In this document: positions 18,496 through 27,584 of the stretch, piece after piece
Layout: each line of letters begins with the position of its first letter
Numbering within the stretch: the stretch's first letter is position 1
Assembly (NCBI RefSeq): GCF_034314045.1
Contig: NZ_JAVIWL010000001.1
Coordinates: forward strand, 496,001-560,000
Reading direction: 5' to 3'
Length of the DNA stretch: 64,000 nt
Source: Glaciimonas sp. CA11.2
GTDB lineage: Bacteria > Pseudomonadota > Gammaproteobacteria > Burkholderiales > Burkholderiaceae_D
Notes under the pieces: generated by a model
Seen by the model: only the letters and a program-made list of their open reading frames with translations
What the model was told of the DNA's origin: nothing
Databases searched by the model: none
Program-made: the position numbers and the translations under genes

Positions 18496-18840
18496 GAGGA
18501 ATCCTCCATGACCCTATGATGCGCCGCATAAAATGGTTAAAAACCAATAAATCGAAGGCAGAACAAGACTAAGTGCGAAGAAAAGACAGTTTGGAGTGAA
18601 AAATCAGGAAGAAAATACAGAATAAAATAATGGTGGATGTGGCAACTATTAGGCACTTTCAAGTTGCCGGAAGCTAGGCACTTTCGGGTCGCCGATCACA
18701 AATGAATGCATACCGTCCTTTGCTGGCTGTAAATCCAGTTCATCTTTCTCAATAAAATGTCGTCTCAAACCGTAAAAACTAGCAGCCTCATTACTTAAAT
18801 TGGCACTTTGCTCCGTTACTGTGAACTGGATTGGAATTCG

Positions 18841-19683
18841 ATGAACAGCGTGATAAGTCAGCCAAATAGAACAGAAGTTGAACGCATTTTGGTATTCATC
18901 CCTGCTTACAACTGCAACAAACAAATCACCCGAGTGCTGGATCAATTCAAAGGTGTGGAGAGTTACTTTACTGAGATTCTGGTTGTCGATAACCAAAGTC
19001 CGGACAATACGCTTGAAGCAGTATGCCAATCAGCAAAGCTGTCCAAACTGCCAATGACTATTATTCGTAACGATGGCAACTACGGGCTCGGAGGATCACA
19101 CAAGGTAGCGTTTGGCTATGCGACGGAGAATAACTTCGACTACTGTATCGTGCTACATGGTGACGACCAAGGCAATATTCACGATTTAATTCCCCAATTA
19201 GAAGCCGGAGCTCACAGGAGTGTAGATTGCCTGCTGGGTGCGAGGTTCGCACCAAATGCAAAACTGGAAGGCTACTCGCTTTTTCGCCGGTTCGGAAATC
19301 AAGTATTCAATGTACTATTCTCGATCGTTGCAGGAAAGCGGCTCTATGACCTTGGTTCAGGACTTAATCTTTATAGGGTAAGCAGCATTGCACGTGAACA
19401 GTATAACGGCTTTGCAAACAACCTTACCTTCAACTATTTCATGATCCTAGCGTCTGTACATTGGGGCTGGAATATTTGTTTTTTCCCAATCACGTGGCGC
19501 GAAGATGATCAGATATCGAATGTCAAGCTTGCACGACAGTCAATGCAAGTGCTAAGCATTTTGGCGCGCTATATTTTCCAACGAAGTACTCTACTTTCCC
19601 AGAATTTCTCAGGGCGCAATAGCGATGACTATAAATATACTGTCATTGCGCGACATAATCCGTGCTCCAGCCTTCAAGACTGA
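18841..19683 (+). CDS. Family 2 glycosyltransferase (polyprenyl-phosphate sugar synthase-like)
   Basis: 280 residues. GT-A fold signatures: ILVFIPAYNCNKQI near the start, EILVVDNQSPDNT (nucleotide site), and HGDDQGNIHDL as the DxD-like metal site. GSGLNLYR and the C-terminal FFPITWREDDQISN resemble dolichol/undecaprenyl-phosphate sugar synthases, so the acceptor may be a lipid carrier. There is no obvious C-terminal membrane helix pair. The ATG at 18841 follows GGA; an earlier in-frame start at 18808 adds 11 residues. The stop overlaps the next gene (TGATG), so they are coupled. First gene after IS copy A. Confidence 0.8.
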   Translation: MNSVISQPNRTEVERILVFIPAYNCNKQITRVLDQFKGVESYFTEILVVDNQSPDNTLEAVCQSAKLSKLPMTIIRNDGNYGLGGSHKVAFGYATENNFDYCIVLHGDDQGNIHDLIPQLEAGAHRSVDCLLGARFAPNAKLEGYSLFRRFGNQVFNVLFSIVAGKRLYDLGSGLNLYRVSSIAREQYNGFANNLTFNYFMILASVHWGWNICFFPITWREDDQISNVKLARQSMQVLSILARYIFQRSTLLSQNFSGRNSDDYKYTVIARHNPCSSLQD

Positions 19684-20564
19684 TGGGGCCTACTCGCGAC
19701 CGCTCGCTATCTACAAAACTGTTTTGGCTATCGGTATTATTCTTCGTGGCATATGCTGGTCTGCGAACCATTCAAGGAAACATGCCAGCCGCGCTCAGCG
19801 TTTTTATGCCGTCTATTTTAATCTATGGACTGGGTCACCTTCTACGGGCCATTCGATTGGGAGTACTGCTCGGCGCCGGACAAGCACGGAGTTTACTTGC
19901 AATGTATTTCTACACCGCAGCATGCTCTGCTATCATCCCGTTCAAATTAGGCGAGCTTGTCAGGATAAATGAGATCGCGTGGTGGAGCGGTGGCTACTGG
20001 CGCGGACTACTTATAGTCTGGATCGAGCGCGTCTTTGACGTCATAGCGTTGGGAACCATGGTCGTGCTCATCATTGGCACCGGCGCGGAAGAGCCCAAAG
20101 ATATTGGACTGCTGCTATGGGCAATCAGTAGCTTCGTATTTTTATCTGTATTGTTCTTCTTCATCCTACCAGAACAGCTATGCAGCCTAAATCTGCATGT
20201 GATACGCAGCTATCGGGGGAAAAAAGCACTGCGCATTTTGCGTATGATCGAATCGTGCTATGAACTCTTCGATCAAGTTCGCCCGCTGCTGGCCGGGAAA
20301 CTGATCACACTATCGCTGCTGACGTTCTTCATCTGGGTTGCCGAACTACTTGCATTAAAGGCCCTTTTCGATTCAACTCAAAGCCTAGGCGCTGTGATCA
20401 GGTTGGTGCGACAGGTCGCGATGATCCTTGGCGACAGCGACCGTGCCTGGCGACTGGAGGCCAGTTTCGAAGACGTCAAGATCTTCTCACTCGTCGGACT
20501 AGGCGTGGTCGCCTTAGTATTTTATATAAAAATTCGTATTCAAACAAAAAGAGGAAGCAACTGA
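19683..20564 (+). CDS. Integral membrane protein, lysylphosphatidylglycerol synthase/YbhN-like
   Basis: 293 residues with six to eight predicted membrane helices. LIYGLGHLLRAIRLGVLLG and CSAIIPFKLGELVRI followed by WIERVFDVIALG match the pattern of the UPF0104/LPG-synthase TM family (conserved RG/R and E-R-x-x-D). Members flip or transfer lipid-linked groups; near a GT2 that may load a polyprenyl carrier, a lipid-sugar flippase is plausible. The start at 19683 overlaps the GT2 stop. Confidence 0.7.
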   Translation: MGPTRDRSLSTKLFWLSVLFFVAYAGLRTIQGNMPAALSVFMPSILIYGLGHLLRAIRLGVLLGAGQARSLLAMYFYTAACSAIIPFKLGELVRINEIAWWSGGYWRGLLIVWIERVFDVIALGTMVVLIIGTGAEEPKDIGLLLWAISSFVFLSVLFFFILPEQLCSLNLHVIRSYRGKKALRILRMIESCYELFDQVRPLLAGKLITLSLLTFFIWVAELLALKALFDSTQSLGAVIRLVRQVAMILGDSDRAWRLEASFEDVKIFSLVGLGVVALVFYIKIRIQTKRGSN

Positions 20565-20567
20565 ACC

Positions 20568-22046
20568 ATGATAAAAGTGCTCCTGTACGATAACTCATCC
20601 TTCGTTTCGCAGGATATTGGCAACCTTCTCGGTGTAAGCCGCTTCTCCGATATATATTATCGTAAGCGTTCTCTGGATCGTTGGGTAGCCGATATCTGTC
20701 GCGCAGCGGGCATCCAGTTCATCGAAATTGGGGGCGACAGTAGTGGGCGCGAGGCTGTCAGACAACTCGGGATATTAGGCACAAGGAATCTGGTCGTCCT
20801 ATATCTGCCGGCATTTGTAGCCTTCGGCTGCGTCGAAGAAGACGCATCAATTTTTCTCAAAAAACTGAGTCTAACCCGCTCATCGCTCGCTGTTTTCTCA
20901 AATGAAGCTGAAACATCGATGGGCCAGATGAGGGCAGCTGCCACCGTTGGCGAGCTTGCCCGCTCGTTATTACAAGCCGCAGCAACAGGCGAGAACATTA
21001 ACGATCTAATCAGCGCTGCACTCGATCAGATGCACCCGATTAAAGGCGATGTGGATATGATCGACATGCGTGATCCACTGCACTTCACTGACTACCTAAC
21101 CAGCAACTTCGATGCAAGATTCTTCAACTCTGTGCAGACTGTAGACGACTTTGTGTTGATCAAGCGCTCGTCCGAAGTTGAAAAGCTGCGCCGCGAATTT
21201 AAGTATTACAGCCTTTTATCGCCAGTATTGCAGATGTTTTTCATTCAGCCATACGATTTCAAACTGGAAAATGGAAGCGCCAGCTACAAAATGGAACGCC
21301 TGTTTGTGCCGGATATGGCGCTTCAGTGGATTCACGGGTCGCTGGACGAACTAAGCATGAAGCGATTTCTCGATAAGGTATTCTATTACCTGTCACTACG
21401 CCCGAACCGACAGGTTGGCGCAGACGAGGCACAGACAGTGCATGAGGAAACCTATCGCGGCAAGGTTCAAACGCGTCTGAGACAACTCAAAGAACAACCA
21501 GAATATCAAAAGTTAAAGCCCTATTTAGACGCAAATTTTGGCGGTGTCGATATTTTGCTTGAACGATATCTTAGACTACTTACCAAGGTTGGCGGGCGTG
21601 CGTTGGGTCGCGATCTATGCATTGGACATGGTGACCTTTGTTTTTCCAACATCCTTTACAGTAAGACTACTGGCCTAATGCGCTTCATCGACCCCCGTGG
21701 AGCAGACGGGGATGCGGATCTGTATGTAAGTCCATTCTACGATCTGGCAAAGCTCTCCCACTCAATTGCTGGCAGCTATGACTTCATCAACTATGGGCTC
21801 TATCGAATGGAGATCAATGCCGATTTACAGATCGATCTACAAATCGATCCGGGGCCACCAGCCTGGGCACGCGAGATGTTTGACGCGCGATTGCTGGATG
21901 CAGGCTTCAACCCAGCAATGGTCCGCGTTTTTGAGGTGTCACTATTCCTCAGCATGGTTCCGCTACATATTGATGCACCTAAAAAAGTGCTGGCATTCCT
22001 GGTGAATGCCAACACGATTCTGACAGAGCTAGAATTAATCATCTAA
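20568..22046 (+). CDS. Two-part protein with aminoglycoside-phosphotransferase-like kinase domain
   Basis: 492 residues. The C-terminal half (about 190-490) shows APH/choline-kinase motifs: H354-G-D-L-C-F-S-N361 as the catalytic loop (HGDxxxxN) and FIDPRG near 374 as the metal-binding DxG equivalent. The N-terminal half has no motif I can name; it may bind a nucleotide or sugar. Three bases separate it from the previous gene and 10 bp from the HAD gene. With the next two genes it forms a kinase-phosphatase-nucleotidyltransferase set that could activate a small polyol or amino alcohol for attachment to the polysaccharide. Substrate unknown. Confidence 0.65.
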   Translation: MIKVLLYDNSSFVSQDIGNLLGVSRFSDIYYRKRSLDRWVADICRAAGIQFIEIGGDSSGREAVRQLGILGTRNLVVLYLPAFVAFGCVEEDASIFLKKLSLTRSSLAVFSNEAETSMGQMRAAATVGELARSLLQAAATGENINDLISAALDQMHPIKGDVDMIDMRDPLHFTDYLTSNFDARFFNSVQTVDDFVLIKRSSEVEKLRREFKYYSLLSPVLQMFFIQPYDFKLENGSASYKMERLFVPDMALQWIHGSLDELSMKRFLDKVFYYLSLRPNRQVGADEAQTVHEETYRGKVQTRLRQLKEQPEYQKLKPYLDANFGGVDILLERYLRLLTKVGGRALGRDLCIGHGDLCFSNILYSKTTGLMRFIDPRGADGDADLYVSPFYDLAKLSHSIAGSYDFINYGLYRMEINADLQIDLQIDPGPPAWAREMFDARLLDAGFNPAMVRVFEVSLFLSMVPLHIDAPKKVLAFLVNANTILTELELII

Positions 22047-22056
22047 GGACTACGCA

Positions 22057-22455
22057 ATGATTTCCAAAGAACGCAGCCTGGTAATGGATGTAGACGGCAC
22101 GTTATGCCCGATACGTCAGCCAGGTGAAAGTTATGCCGACCTGCAACCCTTTCCAGAAATGATTGAGCAGCTGCGTGAATATCGAAAAAAAGGGTTTTAT
22201 GTCATCCTGTTTTCATCTCGCAATATGAATACCTTCGATGGCAATGTCGGAAAAATTGCAGCAATAACCGGCAAACAAATGATGGAGTGGCTTGATCTGC
22301 ACAGCATTCCCTACGATGAACTTCACCTTGGCAAACCTTGGCCAGGTCGTGGCGGCTTTTATGTTGACGACAAGGCTATTCGTCCAGACGAGTTCCTGAA
22401 GTTGAGCTATGAGGAGATCCTGGGTCTGGTGGGCGATGAATCTGGAGGATGGTAA
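22057..22455 (+). CDS. Small HAD-family phosphatase, capsule-locus type
   Basis: 132 residues. The nucleophile motif is VMDVDGTLCP (DxDGT), then LFSSRNM (motif II Ser) and LGKPWPGRGGFYVDDKAIRP (motifs III and IV, Lys and Asp). It resembles the short HAD proteins found in capsule and O-antigen clusters. The stop is followed immediately by the ATG of the nucleotidyltransferase. Likely removes a phosphate from a sugar- or polyol-phosphate intermediate. Confidence 0.8.
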   Translation: MISKERSLVMDVDGTLCPIRQPGESYADLQPFPEMIEQLREYRKKGFYVILFSSRNMNTFDGNVGKIAAITGKQMMEWLDLHSIPYDELHLGKPWPGRGGFYVDDKAIRPDEFLKLSYEEILGLVGDESGGW

Positions 22456-23220
22456 ATGACAAACGTAGTAATTACCATGGCAGGCTTAGGTAAACGGTTT
22501 CGCGATGCTGGCTATGATTGCCCTAAATATGAGATTAATGTCCACGGTCGAACGTTGTTCGAATGGTCAATGTTGAGTCTGCGAAGCTTCATCCAAGCCG
22601 GTGCCAGATTTATCTTTGTAGTACGGCGCGAAGACCACGCTGAGGCCTTTATTCGCCAGGAATGTAAAGTCGTTGGTATCACTTCAGTAAAGATCGTAGA
22701 GATCGCAGAATTGACCGATGGCCAAGCAACGTCGGCAATACTCGGTGGCGATGTACTGGATAGCCCAGAAGAACCCTTCCTGGTTTACAACATCGACACG
22801 TTCGTGCATCCTGACGCATTGCCAGCCGATGAAGTACGCGGCGACGGCTGGGTGCCTTGTTTTCCAGGAAAGGGCGATGGCTGGAGTTTTGCTGCCGCTG
22901 AAGTTGATGGAAGCATCACGGATATGCGTGAAAAAATGCGGATTTCGCCGCATGCGACGATCGGGCTGTACTGGTTTTCATCCTATCTGCTATACAAACA
23001 AGTCTACGCTGAGTACTACAGCGATCCTGCAAGGATGGAGAAAGGTGAGAAATACATTGCGCCGATGTACCGGCAGATGATTCAAGATGGGTGTCAGGTT
23101 TACTTGCAGGAAGTGGGCTTCGATGCGGTCATTCCGCTGGGGACACCGGCTGAAGTTGAGGCTTTCGAGCTACGGGCGCCGCCAATAGTGAATTTACCCA
23201 AGCACCCCGATGGCCTGTGA
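22456..23220 (+). CDS. Nucleotidyltransferase-like protein of polysaccharide locus
   Basis: 254 residues. The start MTNVVITMAGLGKRF carries the G-x-G-x-R pyrophosphorylase signature, followed by DCPKYEINVHGRTLFEWS; YNIDTFVHPD supplies a metal-binding Asp. This is the fold of NDP-sugar and CDP-alcohol synthases. The C-terminal lines (IGLYWFSSYLLYKQ, GTPAEVEAFE) fit the sugar-1-phosphate nucleotidyltransferase group. It directly abuts the HAD gene. The activated compound is not known. Confidence 0.8.
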   Translation: MTNVVITMAGLGKRFRDAGYDCPKYEINVHGRTLFEWSMLSLRSFIQAGARFIFVVRREDHAEAFIRQECKVVGITSVKIVEIAELTDGQATSAILGGDVLDSPEEPFLVYNIDTFVHPDALPADEVRGDGWVPCFPGKGDGWSFAAAEVDGSITDMREKMRISPHATIGLYWFSSYLLYKQVYAEYYSDPARMEKGEKYIAPMYRQMIQDGCQVYLQEVGFDAVIPLGTPAEVEAFELRAPPIVNLPKHPDGL

Positions 23221-23457
23221 GCCTAACAAGCGTCACTCGTCGTGATAGCATCTTGGAGAACTCAGATATTACAGAACAACCGAATAGAATTCTATCAAAA
23301 GACTTTGCTACCAACGAATCGAGCAGTAGCCTAACTTTAAAGCTCCCACACCAGCCCACGATCCCAGCTGATATATAACCAAGATCCTTTCCAGCTCGAA
23401 TTATTCAATGAATTCAACTACAATATACAGCTATTTAATTCAAGTGACGATCCAAAA
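23221..23457. other. Spacer between activation genes and exporter genes
   Basis: 237 bp, AT-rich, no gene. It likely holds the promoter for the wzm-wzt pair; no clear -35/-10 pair can be named. Confidence 0.4.
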
Positions 23458-24261
23458 ATGTTAAGAAATAGATTTTTTAACGGCCTCACAGATGTCCGCG
23501 CATCTTTCGCACTCCGATCTTTAGTTGGCACTTTGGGCTGGCAAGACGTGAGGCAAAGGTACAGGCGATCGGCCGTTGGTCCGTTCTGGTTGACAATTAG
23601 CATGGCCATTATGATCGCCAGTATAGGAATAATCTTTGGGACGATTTTTAAGTCTCCCATTGCGGAATTTTTTCCATTCATCGCATTAGGCCTAATCCTG
23701 TGGGGCTTTATTTCGACGGTAATGATGGATGCTTGCGTAAGCTTTACCTCGGCAGAGGCGATCATTAAACAACTGGCGATCCCCCTCCCTGTGCACATTA
23801 TGCGCATGCTATGGAGGAATATATTAATATTTGGACACAATCTGGTTATTTTTCCTATCGTATTACTGATTTTTCAGAAAAGTCTGGGATTTGAAGCTTT
23901 GTATGCGGTCCTTGGTTTTGGCCTACTCTTGATCAATCTATTTTGGATCAGTATGTTGCTGGGAATATTTTGCACACGGTACCGCGACATTCCACAGATA
24001 GTCAACAGCGTAATTCTTGTTCTTTTCTACCTAACACCGGTGATGTGGTTACCAAGCAGCTTTACGAACAAAACGCTCGCAGTATACTTATTTGGATTAA
24101 ATCCCCTCTATCATTTTATTGAAATCATTCGATCACCGCTAATCGGCTCACCTACAGCCGAAATAAATTGGATTGTCTCTGGTGCATGTGCTGTTATAGG
24201 TTGGTTAGCTACTTTGCTAATCTATGGAAAATATAGAGCCCGTATTGCCTATTGGCTGTAA
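23458..24261 (+). CDS. wzm: ABC-2 type polysaccharide exporter permease (Wzm)
   Basis: 267 residues with six membrane helices. The N-terminal amphipathic part LGWQDVRQRYRRSAVGPFWLTIS is the hallmark of Wzm/KpsM/RfbA permeases, and the C-terminal GLNPLYHFIEIIRSPLIG is likewise typical. It would carry undecaprenyl-linked polysaccharide across the inner membrane. The ATPase partner follows after 23 bp. Confidence 0.92.
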   Translation: MLRNRFFNGLTDVRASFALRSLVGTLGWQDVRQRYRRSAVGPFWLTISMAIMIASIGIIFGTIFKSPIAEFFPFIALGLILWGFISTVMMDACVSFTSAEAIIKQLAIPLPVHIMRMLWRNILIFGHNLVIFPIVLLIFQKSLGFEALYAVLGFGLLLINLFWISMLLGIFCTRYRDIPQIVNSVILVLFYLTPVMWLPSSFTNKTLAVYLFGLNPLYHFIEIIRSPLIGSPTAEINWIVSGACAVIGWLATLLIYGKYRARIAYWL

Positions 24262-24284
24262 CACTGAATAGAAATTAAAAAATT

Positions 24285-25046
24285 ATGGCTAATATAGTAT
24301 TTGACAACGTTACCACAGAATTCCCTATTTACAACGCGAGCGCGCGCTCTCTAAAAAAAAGATTGATTCAAATCGCCACGGGTGGACAAATCAATGCCGA
24401 CTCAAAGGGTAGAGTAGCCGTTCGGTCGCTGGAAAATGTGTCGTTCGTTTTAAAAGATGGCGATAGAGTTGGCTTGCTAGGCCACAATGGAGCTGGAAAA
24501 AGTACATTATTACGTGTACTCGGTAAAGTTTATGTACCCTCCAGCGGCACAGCGCTGATTGAGGGAAAACTTGGTTCGCTCATTGATATTTCTTTCGGAA
24601 CTGATCATGAAGCCACGGGTAGGGAGAACATCTATCTCCGGGGCGCGCTTCTTGGTCTTTCAAGAGCCGCAATCACCGCACAAATAGACGAAATTATCGA
24701 ATTTTCAGAACTAGGTGATTTCGTCGATATGCCATTGCGCACTTACTCATCGGGCATGCACCTCAGGCTGGCATTTTCGGTATCAACGATCATCAGGCCA
24801 GAAATACTATTGATGGATGAATGGTTATCAGTGGGTGACGAAGGTTTCCGGATTAAAGCAGAAAAACGGCTTGCGAATTTAGTACAGTCTACAAACATTT
24901 TGGTGATTGCAAGCCATTCTAAAGAGCTGATCAGCAGAATCTGCAACCGAGTCCTTTGGTTAGAACATGGTCACATAAAAATCGACGGCCCAGTTGAAAA
25001 AGTATCCGATGCGTACTTCAATCAATTCTCAGAACCATCCCTGTGA
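24285..25046 (+). CDS. wzt: ABC polysaccharide exporter ATPase (Wzt, short type)
   Basis: 253 residues. Walker A GHNGAGKSTLLRVLGK, Q-loop-like region, signature YSSGMHLRLAFSV, Walker B EILLMDEWLSVGD, and H-loop SHSKELI are all present. The chain ends soon after the nucleotide-binding domain, so the C-terminal carbohydrate-binding domain that recognises capped O antigens in E. coli O9a Wzt is missing. Export should therefore not depend on a terminal cap, as in Klebsiella O2a-type or capsule-like systems. Convergent with the next gene, 26 bp gap. Confidence 0.92.
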   Translation: MANIVFDNVTTEFPIYNASARSLKKRLIQIATGGQINADSKGRVAVRSLENVSFVLKDGDRVGLLGHNGAGKSTLLRVLGKVYVPSSGTALIEGKLGSLIDISFGTDHEATGRENIYLRGALLGLSRAAITAQIDEIIEFSELGDFVDMPLRTYSSGMHLRLAFSVSTIIRPEILLMDEWLSVGDEGFRIKAEKRLANLVQSTNILVIASHSKELISRICNRVLWLEHGHIKIDGPVEKVSDAYFNQFSEPSL

Positions 25047-25072
25047 ACCAGCTACGTCTTTAACTTCAAAAA

Positions 25073-26701
25073 TTATTCCACGCCATCTGGATATTCAATA
25101 GAGGTCTTTTTTTTGTTGCTACTGAATTTCAGCAGTAAAACGATACCAACACAAAGCAAAAAAGGGCCACATAAACTTATTGAAAAATAATATTTAAACT
25201 GTGAGGCAGGAGCTGCCAAAAAAATTAATGGCACTCTAACCACGAGTACGATGCAAGCAAGTGATACTGCTGGAATATACGGATAAAGCAGGATTAAACT
25301 TAATATTAGGCCGAGCCAAGGAATAAAATTCCAAAAAATCGCTGATCCGGACAAATCCAACGCGTTATATTTGGTCGACTTAATCAACAACCCGTTAAAG
25401 TAGTCAAATGTTCGAGGGAAAGGCCGGTACGAATTTAAATTCATGTTCACTATCCACCTAGGAGGAGCCCATCCAGATTGCCGGTCAATTCGAACTTTCT
25501 CATCGGAATACCTAAATCCAATCTGATTAAATCCAGATGCGGCTAAAAATGTTTCCATCCTACCTGCAAAATAAATCCCCAAATTCTCACCAAGGAGAGT
25601 GCCGACTGCAGACCCATACGCCTGCCTCTGCAGTTCAGTTGCCTCCTCTTTCATCACTCCTCCACTCCAAAATGCTGGGGTTTCAAAAGGAGTCTGCTCT
25701 CGAGTTATTTTCTCAACATCCAATACTTTACTTATCAAAGTAAGGCTGCCTTTGGTGTCTGTAAAGTTTTTGTTCATAAGAACATAACCAACGGGATTAA
25801 TGGTGTTCACAACCAAATACGAAAAATCACTTCTATGGTCGCCATTAAGAGAGGGCAGAACGAAACCGAAAAGCGCGATAACAGTAGATGCAAATAGGCC
25901 GAAGATTAAAACCGTCAAGATTTTCCTAGACACAAAAATAATAACCAAAAATAGAGGCAGGAAAACTAACCAGCCATCACCTCGGATGACAACAATCAGC
26001 CCAGAAATGAATCCTGCTACGCAATATTGATTGATGCTAATTTTTCTAAATTTATGTAGGTTAATTATAAAGGCACAAACCCAGAGGATAAGAAGACTAA
26101 AAATAGTATCCCGTGAAAGAAGAAGCAGATTAAAAATTATCGCTGGTGAAAATATGACGAATAAACTAAATACACATACAGGCATCTTTTTAGGCGATAA
26201 GTTACTCAACGTCTGCGTGCAGTAAGTAAAAATGATCGCAGCCAGTATCAACTGAAAAAAAACCATTGCCGCAACATGGGGCACGAGTTGAAGAACCGTA
26301 AGATTTAAAAAAGGAATGAAATAACCAAACCAAAGATGCGTCGGATAAATAAAACAAAAATTGAGTGCAGCATTTGAATCTGTCATTAAAAATCCTGGCC
26401 AGGAAATTAACAGAAGTGCGCTAAGAAATAAAAGCCAAAATCCAAAAACAAGCTGACACCCACGCTCTAGTGTCCTTATCCAAAATGTCGTTGAGGTTAG
26501 AAAAAGGGACAAAAAGATTGCCCCTAATATCCTGACCATTAAAAGAATGCCCCAAGGCCAAGAATCATTAGTTTTCAGGTCCCACCAATCCCCTAAACAG
26601 TACACAGACAAAATAATTAAAAATAAAGCCAATGCGCCATAAACCCATCGCGAGCCTATTCCATTACCCCCCATTACATTACCGCTCATATGATTAAACA
26701 C
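25073..26701 (-). CDS. Polytopic membrane protein, probable GT-C type glycosyltransferase
   Basis: 542 residues with about twelve hydrophobic segments. It contains FLMTDSNAALNF in an early loop and LLSRDTIFSLLI and VIRGDGWLVFLPLF in the middle. The latter resemble the loop and helix motifs of lipid-linked-sugar transferases of the ArnT/PMT type and of DUF6020-like proteins. A polymerase or ligase role is also possible. Base composition is AT-rich compared with the rfb genes to the right. Confidence 0.55.
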   Translation of the reverse strand: MFNHMSGNVMGGNGIGSRWVYGALALFLIILSVYCLGDWWDLKTNDSWPWGILLMVRILGAIFLSLFLTSTTFWIRTLERGCQLVFGFWLLFLSALLLISWPGFLMTDSNAALNFCFIYPTHLWFGYFIPFLNLTVLQLVPHVAAMVFFQLILAAIIFTYCTQTLSNLSPKKMPVCVFSLFVIFSPAIIFNLLLLSRDTIFSLLILWVCAFIINLHKFRKISINQYCVAGFISGLIVVIRGDGWLVFLPLFLVIIFVSRKILTVLIFGLFASTVIALFGFVLPSLNGDHRSDFSYLVVNTINPVGYVLMNKNFTDTKGSLTLISKVLDVEKITREQTPFETPAFWSGGVMKEEATELQRQAYGSAVGTLLGENLGIYFAGRMETFLAASGFNQIGFRYSDEKVRIDRQSGWAPPRWIVNMNLNSYRPFPRTFDYFNGLLIKSTKYNALDLSGSAIFWNFIPWLGLILSLILLYPYIPAVSLACIVLVVRVPLIFLAAPASQFKYYFSISLCGPFLLCVGIVLLLKFSSNKKKTSIEYPDGVE

Positions 26702-26947
26702 ACTTTAAAAAAACCAATCGGCTATTCAGAAAATTGCACCATTAAAAAACATTTAAGTCAGACCGCACATACCTCCTTGAAATCGTTCTAACTTCCAAGA
26801 ATCAACTCAATTCGCCATGTAGAAGCCGAAACTTGGACAGACTGTCATTGGGCCGGGAATCCGAACACTCCACTCGCGCGTGAGTATAAGGGTTCTATTG
26901 CCCTCATTGCGACTAATACCGGTATCAATCAGCAGTCAAATACTTAC
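26702..26947. other. Intergenic spacer
   Basis: 246 bp without a gene; nothing recognisable. Confidence 0.4.
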
Positions 26948-27394
26948 TTAGGCATTTTTTAGAAATCGAATAAAAAGTTTCATGAATAAGAAATTAGTAA
27001 CCAAATTGAATGGCGTGACGACTAACTTCGCACAGATCACTGGCTGAGACATAAAAAGAAAGTGTGAACTAAAAAGCACTCGTATCCCAACCAGCTCGTT
27101 AATCAACTGGGAATATGACAATATTGAAACCAACTGATATATCCAATAAATAAACAAAAAATGGACGGGTGTAGCATCTATCTTGCCAAATACGGATCTC
27201 AACGAAGTGAACCACACGAAAGTCACTCCAACGTAGGACGAGATTATGTTTGCCCAGAAGCCAGGCACTCCCAAACATTTTACCAAAACCGTAAATGTAG
27301 TGAAGTCACAAAGCCACCCTAAACCTGACAACAATACAAAGCGATAAAACTGTCTGATTTGTTGCCCAATAACTGTATCATTGGTACTCAACAC
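26948..27394 (-). CDS. GtrA-family membrane protein
   Basis: 148 residues with four membrane helices. The first helix QFYRFVLLSGLGWLCDFTTF and the last with CAKLVVTPFNLVTNFLFMK match the GtrA pattern (conserved N and F near the end). GtrA proteins move lipid-linked glucose or similar monosaccharides across the inner membrane for modification of O antigen. It may work with the GT2 at 18841 or the membrane protein at 25073. Confidence 0.88.
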   Translation of the reverse strand: MLSTNDTVIGQQIRQFYRFVLLSGLGWLCDFTTFTVLVKCLGVPGFWANIISSYVGVTFVWFTSLRSVFGKIDATPVHFLFIYWIYQLVSILSYSQLINELVGIRVLFSSHFLFMSQPVICAKLVVTPFNLVTNFLFMKLFIRFLKNA

Positions 27395-27584
27395 TTGTGA
27401 ATCTCCACGTTAAGTAATCCAGCATCCAGCTGCTAATATATAAAGTTCCCATTATCACAGCCCTCCAAAATGGCGAAGCCTGGCGACAAGTTAAAGGAAA
27501 AAATGAAATGATCTCAACCTTACATTCCCCAATTTTCAATATTCACAGAATATTAAATTTCTAAACAGGCTGACGTATGCTGTG

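Larger units (their letters stand above)
15059..18700 (-). mobile_element. IS21-family element, copy A (3,642 bp)
   Basis: Ends are TGTGCGCGGCAGCG (left) and the complement of TGTGATCGGCGACC (right). Each is followed inside by repeated copies of a GGCAACTTGAAAGTGCCTA motif, the multiple terminal sites typical of IS21. It carries istB, istA and a passenger gene, all leftward. An identical-looking copy lies inverted at 41902-45543. No target duplication is visible at this copy (AGGGTA left, AATGAA right). Confidence 0.9.

Noticed and set aside
18649..19029. 126-codon minus-strand open frame over the IS end and the GT2 start
   Set aside because: It overlaps a clear glycosyltransferase gene and ends inside IS sequence. 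The part at 18701-18800 might be debris of a gene cut by the IS, but nothing identifies it.
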